NCBI RefSeq assembly: GCF_037031225.1
Contig: NZ_JAYEZN010000001.1
Coordinates: 124,001-188,000 of the forward strand
From: Halorientalis sp. LT38
Lineage (GTDB): Archaea > Halobacteriota > Halobacteria > Halobacteriales > Haloarculaceae
DNA length: 64,000 nucleotides
Direction of reading: 5' to 3'
Part shown: positions 17,723 to 26,463 of the stretch, piece after piece
Layout of the letters: each line of letters begins with the position of its first letter
Numbering within the stretch: the stretch's first letter is position 1
Program-made: the position numbers and the translations under genes
The notes under the pieces: generated by a model
The model's input: the letters and a program-made list of their open reading frames with translations, nothing else
Database searches by the model: none
Told to the model about the DNA's origin: nothing

Positions 17723-18184
17723 TCAGTCGTCCGCCGCCGCGCGATTCGCTCCGTCGGCGAGGTCCGCCAGCGCCCACGATATCACGCGGGCCTCCACCAG
17801 ATCGCGAACGTCGAGGTGATCGTCCTCGTCGTAGGCCTCGATCACGCGGCGGCTCTCCTCACGCATCTCCCGCTCCAGCGGGGCCTGGTCGGGTTCGTCG
17901 CGCACCTCGTTGAGCAGCGCCTCGAAGTCCTCGCGCAGGTCGAAGTCCGCTCGGGCGGCGTTACACCGCGAGAGCGGACTCATGCCTGCGTCGAGGACGA
18001 GATCGACGACGGTCTCCCAGTCGCTTGCACAGAAGTGGATCGACACCTCCCCGACGATGTCCTGCCAGGCGATGGGGCCGCTGTTGTCGAGCAACTGCAC
18101 CGCCCGGGGCGGCAGGTCTAGCCGCGACGCGGTGTCGGGGTTCCCGCACAGACAGCACGGCTGCTTCGTCTTCCCCGTGTACAT
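17723..18184 (-). CDS. hypothetical protein with N-terminal cysteine knuckle
   Basis: Not recognised. A 153-residue soluble acidic protein. Its N-terminus has a tight cysteine group (QPCCLCGNPD, Cys10, 11 and 13) and further cysteines at HFCASDW and SRCNAAR, which could bind zinc. A helical region (DFDLREDFEALLNEV to EREMREESRRVIEAYDEDD) follows. The ATG at 18184 (MYTGKTKQPCC) is preferred to upstream alternatives rich in Arg. It is divergent from the TyrRS gene, about 100 bases apart. Confidence 0.65.
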   Translation of the reverse strand: MYTGKTKQPCCLCGNPDTASRLDLPPRAVQLLDNSGPIAWQDIVGEVSIHFCASDWETVVDLVLDAGMSPLSRCNAARADFDLREDFEALLNEVRDEPDQAPLEREMREESRRVIEAYDEDDHLDVRDLVEARVISWALADLADGANRAAADD

Positions 18185-18288
18185 ACCGCCGGCTAGGGGC
18201 TGGGCCTGCTTGTGTCTGTCCCGTCCGAACCGGACCGCCACCGCGCCGACTGACAAGGTTTTAATCGCCGGCACCGGGACTCGTGGGT

Positions 18289-19320
18289 ATGAACACGGCC
18301 GACCGGCTCGACCTGCTGACGCGCTACACCGAGGAGGTCGTCACCGAAGACGAACTGGCGGAACTACTCGAGGGGGAGCCGACGGCCTACATCGGCTACG
18401 CCCCGACCGGCGAGATGCACATCGGCCACTTCACCACGATCCGCAAACTCGCTGACTTCCAGCGAGCCGGCGTCGACGTCACGGTCCTCATCGCGGACCT
18501 GCATGCCCACCTCGATAGCGAGAAGTCGCCCTGGGACCTGCTCGACGCCCGCAGCGAGTACTACGAGGAGTCCATCCGCGCCATGCTCGAATCCGCCGGC
18601 GGTGACCCCGAGACGGTCGAGTTCGTCCGCGGCCGGGACTTCCAGCTCGACGAGGACTACACGATGGAGATGTACCGGATGGCCGCCGAGACGACCGTCG
18701 CCCGCGCCCAGCGGGCCGGCAGCGAGGTCGTCCGCGAGAGCGAGAGCCCGAACCTCGGCGGACTCATCTACTCGCTCATGCAGAACCTCGACGTCGAGTT
18801 CCTCGACGCCGACATCGCCTACGGCGGGATCGACCAGCGCGGCATCTACATGCTGGGCCGCGAGATCCTCCCCGAGCACGGCGGCGAGGCGCCGGTCTGT
18901 CTGTTCGCGCCGCTCCTCTCCGGCCTCTCGGGCGGGAAGATGAGCGCCTCCGACGCGACCTCGAAGATCAACCTCACCGACGACCCCGAGCAGGTGGCCG
19001 AGAAGATCAACGGCGCGTACTGCCCGCAGGGAGAAGTCGAGGACAACGGCGTGCTGGAGTACGTGCGCTACCTGGTCTTCCCCATCCTCGAGGAGCGCGG
19101 CGAGGACTTCGTCGTCGAGCGGCCCGAGGAGTACGGCGGGGATCTGGTCTTCGAGACGTACGACGCCCTCGAATCGGACTACGTCGAGGGCGACCTCCAC
19201 CCACAGGACCTCAAGAACGCGGCGGCGGACGCCATCGACGACGCCATCGCGCCGATCCGCGAGCGCCTGACGGACCGGCCGGAACTTTTGGCCGAGGCCT
19301 ACCCCGAGAACGACGAGTGA
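18289..19320 (+). CDS. tyrS: tyrosine--tRNA ligase
   Basis: A 343-residue class I aminoacyl-tRNA synthetase of the compact archaeal type. GEMHIGHF is the HIGH motif; FQLDEDYTMEMYR and the GGIDQRGIYMLGRE segment (YGGxxQR tyrosine/ATP pocket) match archaeal TyrRS; LSGGKMSASD is the KMSKS loop. The C-terminus AYCPQG...LHPQDLKNAAADAI is characteristic. ATG at 18289 is used; a GTG two codons earlier is possible. A TTTTAATC TATA element is near 18260. Confidence 0.95.
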   Translation: MNTADRLDLLTRYTEEVVTEDELAELLEGEPTAYIGYAPTGEMHIGHFTTIRKLADFQRAGVDVTVLIADLHAHLDSEKSPWDLLDARSEYYEESIRAMLESAGGDPETVEFVRGRDFQLDEDYTMEMYRMAAETTVARAQRAGSEVVRESESPNLGGLIYSLMQNLDVEFLDADIAYGGIDQRGIYMLGREILPEHGGEAPVCLFAPLLSGLSGGKMSASDATSKINLTDDPEQVAEKINGAYCPQGEVEDNGVLEYVRYLVFPILEERGEDFVVERPEEYGGDLVFETYDALESDYVEGDLHPQDLKNAAADAIDDAIAPIRERLTDRPELLAEAYPENDE

Positions 19321-19370
19321 CGACCGACGCGCGGTGAACGCCTTTACTGCTGAGGCCCGAATTGCGAGGC

Positions 19371-19844
19371 ATGTACCGCGTACTGCTCCCGATCGCGACG
19401 GACGAGTCGCGAGCGCGTGCACAGGTCGAGACCGTCCTCGAACTCCCCGCGGCGGCGAGCGACCTGGCCGTCGATGTCGTCCACGTCCACGATGACGTGT
19501 CGACGGCCGATACCGAGTGGGCCGCCGGCGACACGTTCAGCGAGACCTATGCCGAGGAGATGGCCGAGAAGGTCGGCGAGACCGATCGGCTCCCATCGGC
19601 GGTCGAAACCGCCGTCGACCGCCTCGAATCGAGCCACGTGGAGGTAGCGGTCCACGAGCGGACCGGCGACCCGGCCGAGGAGATCCTCGACCTCGCGGCG
19701 CAACTCGACAGCGACGCGATCGTCCTCGGGGTCGGCGGACAGTCGCTGGTCGGGAAAGTGCTGTTCGGCAGCGTCGCACAGGCGGTGATGCTGAACAGCG
19801 ACCGACCGGTCACCGTGGTGCCGGAGCGGGTAACGGAGTCGTAG
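19371..19844 (+). CDS. universal stress protein (UspA family)
   Basis: A 157-residue single UspA domain. It begins MYRVLLPIATDESRAR and ends with the ATP-binding loop pattern GVGGQSLVGKVLFGSVAQAV followed by PVTVVPE. The loop spacing (G-x2-G-x9-G-S) suggests an ATP-binding member. Cellular target unknown. It starts 50 bases after tyrS, possibly with its own promoter. Confidence 0.9.
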   Translation: MYRVLLPIATDESRARAQVETVLELPAAASDLAVDVVHVHDDVSTADTEWAAGDTFSETYAEEMAEKVGETDRLPSAVETAVDRLESSHVEVAVHERTGDPAEEILDLAAQLDSDAIVLGVGGQSLVGKVLFGSVAQAVMLNSDRPVTVVPERVTES

Positions 19845-19964
19845 GCGGTAGCGGACGACGAGTAGACCGGGTACCGGAACGGAGACCGCGAGGGGCGGCG
19901 ACCGGGTGGCGGCTGTCGACCGATTCGGAGGGACGTTTTTCCGTTCGGGTCGCATCTTCCGTGT

Positions 19965-20075
19965 ATGTCCGACGCAGACGGATCCGACGGCGGGTTCGAT
20001 TGTCCCGTGTGCGGGGAGACCTTCGACACCGAGGTGGCCCGGGACGATCACCTCAAACAGAGCCATCCGGACTGA
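19965..20075 (+). CDS. 36-residue C2H2 zinc-finger miniprotein
   Basis: A very short frame: MSDADGSDGG, then FDCPVCGETFDTEVARDDHL and KQSHPD. CxxC (Cys13, Cys16) and the HxxxxH spacing (His29, His34) form a classical C2H2 zinc knuckle after a nine-residue acidic leader. Haloarchaea contain many such one-finger proteins of about 40-60 residues, some implicated in regulation. An upstream TTTTTCCG tract and the tight fit to the finger consensus support real coding. Confidence 0.75.
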   Translation: MSDADGSDGGFDCPVCGETFDTEVARDDHLKQSHPD

Positions 20076-20114
20076 CTCGGGGGCACCCGGCGGACGACCG
20101 GCGGTGTGGTCCGG

Positions 20115-21938
20115 TCACCAGGACGGGATCATCAGTCCGGCCCACTGCGGGAGCTGGCCGACGTCGATACCCCAGACGAGCGGGAGCCAGGTCAGCGAGA
20201 GCACGATGACGAGCAGGATGCCGATGAGGTTGAGTCCGAACCCGGTCTTGGCCATCTGGGGCATCGTGATGTACCCCGAGCCGAAGACGACGGCGTTCGG
20301 AGGCGTGGCGACGGGGAGCATGAACGCGAACGACGCGGCGGTCGCCGCGCCGATCATGATCCCGTAGGGGTGGATCGAGAGGCCGACCGCGAGCGAGGCC
20401 ATGATCGGCATCAGCATCGCGGTGGTCGCCGTGTTCGAGGTGACTTCGGTCATGAAGATCGTCAGGACGACGACGACGCCCATGACCAGGAGCATCGAGA
20501 CGCCCTCGAGGGCACCCAGTTGCTGGCCCATCCACACCGCGAGTCCCGACTCCTCGAACCCGGCCGCGATCGACAGTCCACCGCCGAACAGGAGGATGAT
20601 CCCCCACGGGATGCCGACGGCGGTGTCCCAGTCGAGCAAGAAGGTGAACGACCCGTCGTCCTCGCGGGCAGGGATCAGGAACAGGACCAGCGCGCCCGCG
20701 ATGGCGATCACGCTGTCCGAGATCCCGGGCACGAGAGGTTCGAGGACGAACGACCGCGAGATCCAGGCCGCCGCGGTCAGGGTGAAGACGCCGAGTACGA
20801 GTTTCTCCTCGCGATCCATCGGCCCGAGCGCGGCGAGTTCGTCGTCGATGACGTCGATCCCGCCGGGGAGCCTGTCGATCCGCGGCGGCAGCAGGAACCT
20901 GGTGACGTACACCCAGATGATCGCGACCCCCAGCGCGGCGATGGGGACGCCGTAGAGCATCCACTGGGCGAACGAGATCGACTGGCCGAACGTCTCGTTG
21001 ATCGCCCCGACCAGCACGAGGTTCGGCGGGGTGCCGATGATCGTGCCGACGCCGCCGACCGAGGCCGAGTAGGCGATACAGAGCATCAGCGCCGTGCCGA
21101 ACCGGAACTCGCCCTGGGCCGTGGGGACGTCCGCGTCGGTCCGGTCGACGAGGTCGCTCGTCTGGAGGATCACCGCGAGCCCGATCGGCGTCATCATCAT
21201 CGCCGTCGCGGTGTTCGAGACCCACATCGAGAGGAACGCCGTCGCGATCATGAACCCGAGGATGATCCGCTTCGGGCCGCCCCCGATCACCTTGATGGTC
21301 CGCAGCGCGATCCGCCGGTGGAGATCCCAGCGCTGCATCGCCATCGCGATGAAGAACCCGCCCATGAACAGGAAGATCAGGTCGTTCGCGTAGGGCGCGG
21401 TGGCCGCGTCGACGTCCAGCGCCCCGGTCAGCGGGAACAGAACGATCGGGAGCAGCGACGTCGCCGGGATGGGGATGGCCTCGGAGATCCACCACACCGC
21501 CACCCAGGCCGTGGTCGCGCCGACCGCCTGCCCGGCCGGGGACAGCCCCTCCGGGGACGGAAGGAGCATAATCGCCGCGAACAGGACCGGTCCGAGCACG
21601 AGTCCCACCTTCTGCCGACGTTCGTACGTGCCGCCGACGTCGAACGCCGAGCCGTCGTCACCGTCCCCGCTGTCCCCGTCTCCGCCGCCGTCGGGCGGAC
21701 CGCCACCGCCGCCGTCGCCGGCACCGCTCCCTCTCGATCCGGCGCCGTCGGATTCTCCGGGGTTTGGCTCCAGGCCGCCGTCGCTCGCGAGGCGGTCGGC
21801 GAGTTTCCGTTCCTCGGGGGAGAGTTTCGAGCGATCCAGCAGGGCAGTCGGGCGCATTCGCAGGGCGGACCTCGTGTCTCGGTCGAGCCGCCAGACGTAG
21901 TTCCAGAATCGTTCGGCGTACCCTTGCGAGTCTGCCAT
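20115..21938 (-). CDS. SLC13/DASS-family sodium-coupled anion transporter
   Basis: A 607-residue membrane protein. Residues 1-115 form a cytoplasmic, partly low-complexity Gly/Asp-rich leader, then about 11-12 transmembrane spans. The family signature SNTAT occurs twice (MWVSNTATAMMMTPI and EVTSNTATTAMLMPI), marking the two inverted-repeat substrate/Na+ sites, together with GTPPNLV and ATPPNAVVFG. The family imports di/tricarboxylates or sulfate; which anion cannot be decided. The ATG at 21938 (MADSQGYAERFWNYVW) is preferred over an upstream in-frame start. It converges with the zinc-finger gene. Confidence 0.9.
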   Translation of the reverse strand: MADSQGYAERFWNYVWRLDRDTRSALRMRPTALLDRSKLSPEERKLADRLASDGGLEPNPGESDGAGSRGSGAGDGGGGGPPDGGGDGDSGDGDDGSAFDVGGTYERRQKVGLVLGPVLFAAIMLLPSPEGLSPAGQAVGATTAWVAVWWISEAIPIPATSLLPIVLFPLTGALDVDAATAPYANDLIFLFMGGFFIAMAMQRWDLHRRIALRTIKVIGGGPKRIILGFMIATAFLSMWVSNTATAMMMTPIGLAVILQTSDLVDRTDADVPTAQGEFRFGTALMLCIAYSASVGGVGTIIGTPPNLVLVGAINETFGQSISFAQWMLYGVPIAALGVAIIWVYVTRFLLPPRIDRLPGGIDVIDDELAALGPMDREEKLVLGVFTLTAAAWISRSFVLEPLVPGISDSVIAIAGALVLFLIPAREDDGSFTFLLDWDTAVGIPWGIILLFGGGLSIAAGFEESGLAVWMGQQLGALEGVSMLLVMGVVVVLTIFMTEVTSNTATTAMLMPIMASLAVGLSIHPYGIMIGAATAASFAFMLPVATPPNAVVFGSGYITMPQMAKTGFGLNLIGILLVIVLSLTWLPLVWGIDVGQLPQWAGLMIPSW

Positions 21939-22106
21939 GAGCGTATGATTCGTTGATGCCGGTGAAAACAGTACTGCCACCCCCCGGAGCGTGACGGTCC
22001 GCGGGTGCCCCGAGCCTTGGTCGGCGAGCCGAGGGGACCGCCCGGATCCACGTCTCGCGGGGCCCGCCGTCGGAACGCTTACTCCGCGATCGGCACATGG
22101 TAGGGT

Positions 22107-22481
22107 ATGCCGCTGCTCCAGTTCGACACGACCCTCTCGCTGTCGGCCGCGGAGAAGTCAGCCCTTGCAGAGCGGGTGACCGATGTCTACACCGAGGAGA
22201 TGGCGACGACCGCGGGTCACGTCGCGGTGACGATCCGCGAGCGCGAGCCGGCCGACCTCCACCTCGGCCGTGCGGTCGACGGCCCGCTCCTGTTCCTCGA
22301 CGCCGAGATCCGGCAGGGGCGGTCGTTCGACCGCAAGCGCGCGTTCGCCCTCGAAACGTTCGCGTACCTCGGCGAGACTTTCGACGTGCCCGACGAGAAC
22401 CTGAAGGCCGTGTTCACCGAGCACCCCGGCGAGTCGATGATGGGCGTCGACCGCGTCGGTGGGGAGTGGGACGGCGAGTGA
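22107..22481 (+). CDS. tautomerase-superfamily protein
   Basis: A 124-residue protein starting MPLLQFDTTL. Pro2 directly after the initiator Met is the catalytic base of the 4-oxalocrotonate tautomerase/MIF superfamily, which fixes the start at 22107. The length fits the MIF/CHMI-like subgroup rather than 60-residue 4-OT. Substrate unknown. It precedes an MFS permease gene by about 85 bases. Confidence 0.75.
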   Translation: MPLLQFDTTLSLSAAEKSALAERVTDVYTEEMATTAGHVAVTIREREPADLHLGRAVDGPLLFLDAEIRQGRSFDRKRAFALETFAYLGETFDVPDENLKAVFTEHPGESMMGVDRVGGEWDGE

Positions 22482-22567
22482 TCGAGTCGGGCACCGGACG
22501 AGCACCACCCGGAACCGATCGCCGTCTCCGGGACAGTGAAAGGCGTCGAGAACGGTCGTGGTAGTCG

Positions 22568-23764
22568 ATGGACCGGTCCTACTGGTGGACCGTCTCGCTC
22601 GTGTCGCTCTGGCAGGTCGCGGCGAGTATCTGTTACTACACGGTGTTCGCCGCGACGCCGTTCTTCCGGGACGCCTTCGGCCTCACGCGGTTCACGGTCG
22701 GATTCGTGCTGGCGGCGCTCACGCTCGGGTACGCGGTCTGGTTGCTTCCCGTCGGCTCGTTGATCGACCGGTTCGGCGAGAAGCGAGCCCTCGTGATCGG
22801 TCTCGTCGGGCTCTCCGCCGGGGCCGCGGCGGTCGCGGGCGCTCCCACGTACGGCCTCCTGCTCGCGGCGGCCTTCTTCCTCGGGTCGACGTACGCGACG
22901 GCCATCCCGGGGACGAACAAGGCCGTCTACGACGCCGTCGCCGCGGGGCGCCAGAACCTGGCGATGGGTGTCAAACAGGTCGGCGTCACCGCCGGGAGCG
23001 GCGTCAGCGCATTGCTCGTGACCGGCCTCGCGGGCGTCCTGTTCTGGCAGGCCGGGTTCCTCCTCGCCGCCGGGTTCGGACTCGTCGTCGCGGCCGTCTT
23101 CGCGCTCGCCTATCGCGGCACAGAGGGCGGTGGAACGGCGGAGTACCCGGACTTTCGAGCCCTCGCGCGCAACCGGCCGTACCGCGCGCTCGTCGCCGCG
23201 GGCTTTTTCCTCGGCGCAGCGCTGTTCACGACGACAGGGTACACCGTCCTCTACGTCCACGAGGCGATCGGCGCCTCGATCGCCTTCGGGGGCGTTGTGC
23301 TCGCGCTGGTCCAGCTGTTCGGCAGCGCCGGCCGTCTCGTCGGTGGGTGGCTGAGCGACAATCTACCGGGCGACCCGCAGCGGCGAATCGGCGCGATCCT
23401 GCTCGGACAGGCAGTCGCCGGCGCCGGACTGTTCGTCGTCGTCCCCGCGACCGACAGCGCGTGGGGGGCCGTCGTCGCCTTCTCCGCGCTCGGTTTCTTC
23501 GTCCTCGGCAATACCGGGGTCTACTACTCCTACATGGCGACGCTGGTCGGGCCCGACGAGATGGGCGGTGCGACCGCCGGCGGCCAGCTCGCGCTCGTCG
23601 TCGGCTCGATCGTCGCCCCACCGGCGTTCGGCTACCTCGCGGACACCGTCGGCTATCGGGGATCGTGGTGGCTACTCGCTGCCGGGACCGTCGCCGCGAC
23701 CGGATTCCTCGCGCACAGCGTTCGACTGGAACCCGCGAGCGACGAGACGGCGATGCGCGAGTGA
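22568..23764 (+). CDS. MFS transporter
   Basis: A 398-residue major facilitator superfamily permease with 12 predicted spans. The loop 2-3 motif is GSLIDRFGEKRALVIG, and a second copy-like motif GRLVGGWLSDNLPGDPQRR is found between spans 8 and 9. TNKAVYDAV and GVKQVGVTAGSGVSALL are typical of spans 4-5. It resembles nitrate/cyanate-type or oxalate/formate-like MFS members; the substrate cannot be assigned. Confidence 0.9.
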   Translation: MDRSYWWTVSLVSLWQVAASICYYTVFAATPFFRDAFGLTRFTVGFVLAALTLGYAVWLLPVGSLIDRFGEKRALVIGLVGLSAGAAAVAGAPTYGLLLAAAFFLGSTYATAIPGTNKAVYDAVAAGRQNLAMGVKQVGVTAGSGVSALLVTGLAGVLFWQAGFLLAAGFGLVVAAVFALAYRGTEGGGTAEYPDFRALARNRPYRALVAAGFFLGAALFTTTGYTVLYVHEAIGASIAFGGVVLALVQLFGSAGRLVGGWLSDNLPGDPQRRIGAILLGQAVAGAGLFVVVPATDSAWGAVVAFSALGFFVLGNTGVYYSYMATLVGPDEMGGATAGGQLALVVGSIVAPPAFGYLADTVGYRGSWWLLAAGTVAATGFLAHSVRLEPASDETAMRE

Positions 23765-23836
23765 AAGCGGGGACAGCGTCGTCCGGTCGCGAATCGCGGG
23801 ATACCGGACGCGAAGCGCCTCAGTCGAGCCCGGCCC

Positions 23837-24003
23837 CGGGAGCCAGGCGACCGAGGGCTGGATCGACGGCCGTTGGCCGTCAATCGGCGTCCCGTCGAGC
23901 CAAGCGAGACGGGGCTCGACTGGCTCACTTCGTTCGTCAGTCGGCGTCCTCGGGAGCCAAGCGACCGAGGGCTCGATTGACGGCTGTCAGCCGTCAATCG
24001 GCG
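23837..24003. repeat. 57-bp tandem repeat, three copies, palindromic
   Basis: Three imperfect direct repeats with exactly 57-bp period: the GAGCC core lies at 23840, 23897 and 23954. Each unit contains GAGCC-A(A/G)GCGA-GGGCTC-like inverted arms and a second palindrome GATTGACGGC/GCCGTCAATC, which in copy three is a perfect 12-bp stem with 3-base loop near 23974-24000. The third copy runs into the 3' end of the HxlR gene and supplies its stop codon. The 5' flank 23765-23836 has smaller inverted arms of similar flavour. Confidence 0.8.
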
Positions 24004-24347
24004 GTCGCGGGGTCCGCGTCGGGGTCGGCCTTGGGGACGAGCCACTCGTCGGCCCAGTTCTCGATCTCGTCGAAGACCGGACACAGCGACTCGCCTTTCT
24101 CCGTCAGTTCGTAGTACGTCGCGACGGGCGCGTCCTCTTCGAGTCGCCGGGAGACGAAGCCCGTCTCCTGCAGGTCGTCGAGCACGCGCGAGAGCGTGCG
24201 GGAGCTGGCACCGGTCGAACGCTTGAGTTCGTTGAACCGCTTCTCCCCCTCGCGGAGGTCGTGGAGGACGACCAGTCGCCACTGGGAACCGATCTGTTCG
24301 ATGGAACGGACGATGGGGCACGGACCAGGGTGGTCTTCTCCTGACAT
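23994..24347 (-). CDS. HxlR-family transcriptional regulator
   Basis: A 117-residue winged-helix protein. CPIVRSIEQIGSQWRLVVLHDL (with the conserved N-terminal Cys10), RFNELKRSTGASSRTLSRVLDDL recognition region and the wing with TYYELTEKGESL are the HxlR pattern. Members usually sense electrophiles or redox state as dimers. It is divergent from a DoxX gene; inverted repeats in the intergenic region are probable operators. The last codons lie in a 57-bp repeat unit. Confidence 0.92.
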   Translation of the reverse strand: MSGEDHPGPCPIVRSIEQIGSQWRLVVLHDLREGEKRFNELKRSTGASSRTLSRVLDDLQETGFVSRRLEEDAPVATYYELTEKGESLCPVFDEIENWADEWLVPKADPDADPATAD

Positions 24348-24486
24348 CGGTGTTACCTGCTAACTCCTATGTCCGGGAACGGCTAAATAGGTTCGCATCG
24401 AAACCAGGTAGTGTGGCGAAATCAGGTAACACGATGTTATCGAGTATCGGATCGAAACTGACCGCGACGACGGCGGTGACGGTCTG
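24348..24486. promoter_or_regulatory. divergent HxlR/DoxX promoter with inverted repeats
   Basis: GTGTTACCTG at 24350-24359 and CAGGTAACAC at 24423-24432 are perfect inverted copies; a degenerate CAGGTAGTGT lies between them near 24405. The second overlaps a perfect palindrome TAACA-CGA-TGTTA (24427-24439), 47 bases before the DoxX start, and the first lies immediately before the HxlR start with its own GTTA-N5-TAAC arms. An AT-rich CTAAATAGG near 24383 is a TATA candidate. The layout fits autoregulation and co-control of DoxX. Confidence 0.6.
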
Positions 24487-24906
24487 ATGGTCTTCGAGAC
24501 GGCTGGCGCCGCCGAGGCGTTCCTGGTCGGCCGCGTCCTCTTCGGTGCGGTGCTCGCGTTCATGGGGCTCAACCACTTCACGAACGCCGACGAGATGAGC
24601 GGCTACGCCGAGTTCAAGGGTATCCCGGCGCCCGGACTCGCCGTACCGTTCACCGGTGGGATGTTGCTGTTCGGTGGACTGGCCCTCGTGCTCGGGGCGT
24701 ACCCGGTCCTCGGCGCCGGCGCGCTCGTGCTGTTCCTGCTCGTGACCACGCCCACGATGCACGACTTCTGGGCGGCCGCCGAGGAGGACCAGCAGGACGA
24801 GATGATCAACTTCCTCAAGAACGTGGCGCTGCTGGGCGGCGCGCTGGTCTTCCTCGCGCTCGGGAGCGCGAACTGGCCCTACGCGCTGAACGTCGGCCTC
24901 TTCTAG
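24487..24906 (+). CDS. DoxX-family membrane protein
   Basis: A 139-residue four-helix membrane protein. FLVGRVLFGAVLAFMGLNHF at the N-terminus, the KGIPAPGLAVPFTGGMLLFGG second span and ALVLFLLVTTPTMHDFW are DoxX/DUF1634-like features. In other organisms DoxX proteins accompany quinone or redox-stress functions. The divergent HxlR regulator suggests inducible expression. Confidence 0.85.
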   Translation: MVFETAGAAEAFLVGRVLFGAVLAFMGLNHFTNADEMSGYAEFKGIPAPGLAVPFTGGMLLFGGLALVLGAYPVLGAGALVLFLLVTTPTMHDFWAAAEEDQQDEMINFLKNVALLGGALVFLALGSANWPYALNVGLF

Positions 24907-24910
24907 GTCC

Positions 24911-26017
24911 TCAGGCCGTCGGGAGTTCGACCCTGACGACGGTGCCCGACGGTTCGTTGTCCTCGATGTCGACCTCGCCGCCGTAGACCGAGACCATCGA
25001 GTGGACGAAGTAGAGGCCGAAGCCGGTCCCGCCCGACTGGTCACCGGTCTCGCCCCGCCGGAACACGCGCTCTTTCGTCCCGTCCGGGACGCCCGGGCCG
25101 TCGTCGCGCACTTCGAGGACCACACAGCCGTCGGCGGTCGTCACGTCGGCCTCGATGCGGACGGATCGCCGATGCGTTTCGGAGTCTGGGCTCGTCGAGC
25201 CGTGTTCCACCGCGTTGCTCAGGAGGTTGCCGACGACTTCCGAGAGCAGGTCGTCGGCGACGACCCGGGCGTCGTCGGGGACGTCCACGTCGATGGTCAC
25301 GTCGCCGTCCATCCCGCGGACGCGCTCGGCCTGGGAGTGAACGATCGGGACGATGTCGACGGGCTGGAGTTCCGGATCGGAGTCGTCGGTGAGCGTGTCC
25401 AGCACCGACTTGACCTTCCGGGTCAGGTCGATGATGTTGTCGGTCCACTCGACGATGGTGCCGGCGTCCTCGGTGACCTGGCCCTCGTTGCGGCGTTCGA
25501 GGAGTTCCGCCCGCATCTTGATCACCTCCAGCCCGTTGAGCATGTCGTGGCGGAGGATGGAATTGAAAAACTCCATCTGTTCTTTCTGCCTGCGGAGTTC
25601 GCGCTCGCTCTTCTTGCGCTCGATGGCGTACCGGAGCGACCGGGCGAGCGCGTCCCCGTCGATCTCGTCTTTGACCAGGTAGTCCTGCGCGCCACGCTGG
25701 ATGGCCTCGACGGCCCGTTCGTGGTTGTTCAGGCCCGTGAGGACGACGACCGGGACCGCGTCGTAGCGGTCGACGAACCGCTCCAGCGTCTCGATGCCGT
25801 CGCTCTCGGGCAGTCCGAGGTCCAGGAAGACCACGTCGTAACTCCCCTCGGCCAGTTCCGCGAAGCCCGCGTCGAGGCGTTCGACGTGGGTGATCTCCGG
25901 GCCGGTGCCGTCGCCGGTGAGCGTGCTCTCCCGGAGGTGGTGACGCAGCAGTTTGGCGTCACCGGGATTGTCCTCCACGACGAGGACGTCCGTCGGCTGG
26001 GTGCTGGTGCCGGACAT
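24911..26017 (-). CDS. receiver-histidine kinase hybrid
   Basis: A 368-residue soluble two-component protein. An N-terminal receiver domain (residues 10-130) has the acidic pair ED, phosphoacceptor Asp66 in FLDLGLP, and Lys116. A linker coiled coil leads to a dimerisation/phosphoacceptor helix with His157 (ILRHDMLNGLEVIK), then a HATPase domain with N box NLLSNAVEHG (264-273), G1 DDGPGVP and G2 GGTGFGLYF. No membrane segment. Third gene of a sensory operon after a response regulator and a PAS kinase; 2 bases separate it from the response regulator. Probably an intermediate in a phosphorelay. Confidence 0.92.
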   Translation of the reverse strand: MSGTSTQPTDVLVVEDNPGDAKLLRHHLRESTLTGDGTGPEITHVERLDAGFAELAEGSYDVVFLDLGLPESDGIETLERFVDRYDAVPVVVLTGLNNHERAVEAIQRGAQDYLVKDEIDGDALARSLRYAIERKKSERELRRQKEQMEFFNSILRHDMLNGLEVIKMRAELLERRNEGQVTEDAGTIVEWTDNIIDLTRKVKSVLDTLTDDSDPELQPVDIVPIVHSQAERVRGMDGDVTIDVDVPDDARVVADDLLSEVVGNLLSNAVEHGSTSPDSETHRRSVRIEADVTTADGCVVLEVRDDGPGVPDGTKERVFRRGETGDQSGGTGFGLYFVHSMVSVYGGEVDIEDNEPSGTVVRVELPTA

Positions 26018-26019
26018 CG

Positions 26020-26463
26020 TCACTCGGGCGGGACCTTCACGACGGTCAGCCAGAAGTCCTCGATGGTGTTCACGACCTCGAGGAACCCGTCGAAGTCGAC
26101 CGGCTTCGTCAGGTAGGCGTTCGCGTGCAGGTCGTAGGAGTTGATGATGTCCTCTTCCGCCTCCGAACTGGTGAGGATCACGACCGGGATGCGTTTCAGA
26201 TCCGGATCCTCCTTGATCTCCGCGAGGACCTCCTTGCCGTCCATCCGGGGCATGTTCAGGTCGAGCAGGATGAGGTCCGGACGCGGACTGTCCTCGTACT
26301 CCCCCTCCTGGCGGAGGTACGACATCGCCTCGACGCCGTCGTTGACGACGTTGAGGTTGTTGATGACGTTGCCCCGCTCGAAGGCCTTCTCCGTGAGTTT
26401 GACGTCGCCGGGGTTGTCCTCGGCCAGCAACACCTCGATTGGCGTCTGCTGCTCCGGCGTCAT
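26020..26463 (-). CDS. single-domain response regulator
   Basis: A 147-residue stand-alone receiver of the Rcp1 (phytochrome-partner) type: [18 protein letters not shown] at the N-terminus, phosphoacceptor Asp68 in [17 protein letters not shown], and Lys120 in YLTKPVD. It lacks an output domain, so it acts by protein contact or as a phosphate shuttle. The start overlaps the kinase stop by 4 bases. Confidence 0.94.
   Translation of the reverse strand: MTPEQQTPIEVLLAEDNPGDVKLTEKAFERGNVINNLNVVNDGVEAMSYLRQEGEYEDSPRPDLILLDLNMPRMDGKEVLAEIKEDPDLKRIPVVILTSSEAEEDIINSYDLHANAYLTKPVDFDGFLEVVNTIEDFWLTVVKVPPE

Noticed and set aside
23765-24003. CRISPR array
   Set aside because: Repeats are contiguous and 57 bp long with no unique spacers, so not a CRISPR.
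23653-24321. Long minus-strand frame across the 57-bp repeats
   Set aside because: The tandem repeat creates a repeated peptide; the frame overlaps HxlR out of frame and the MFS gene antisense.
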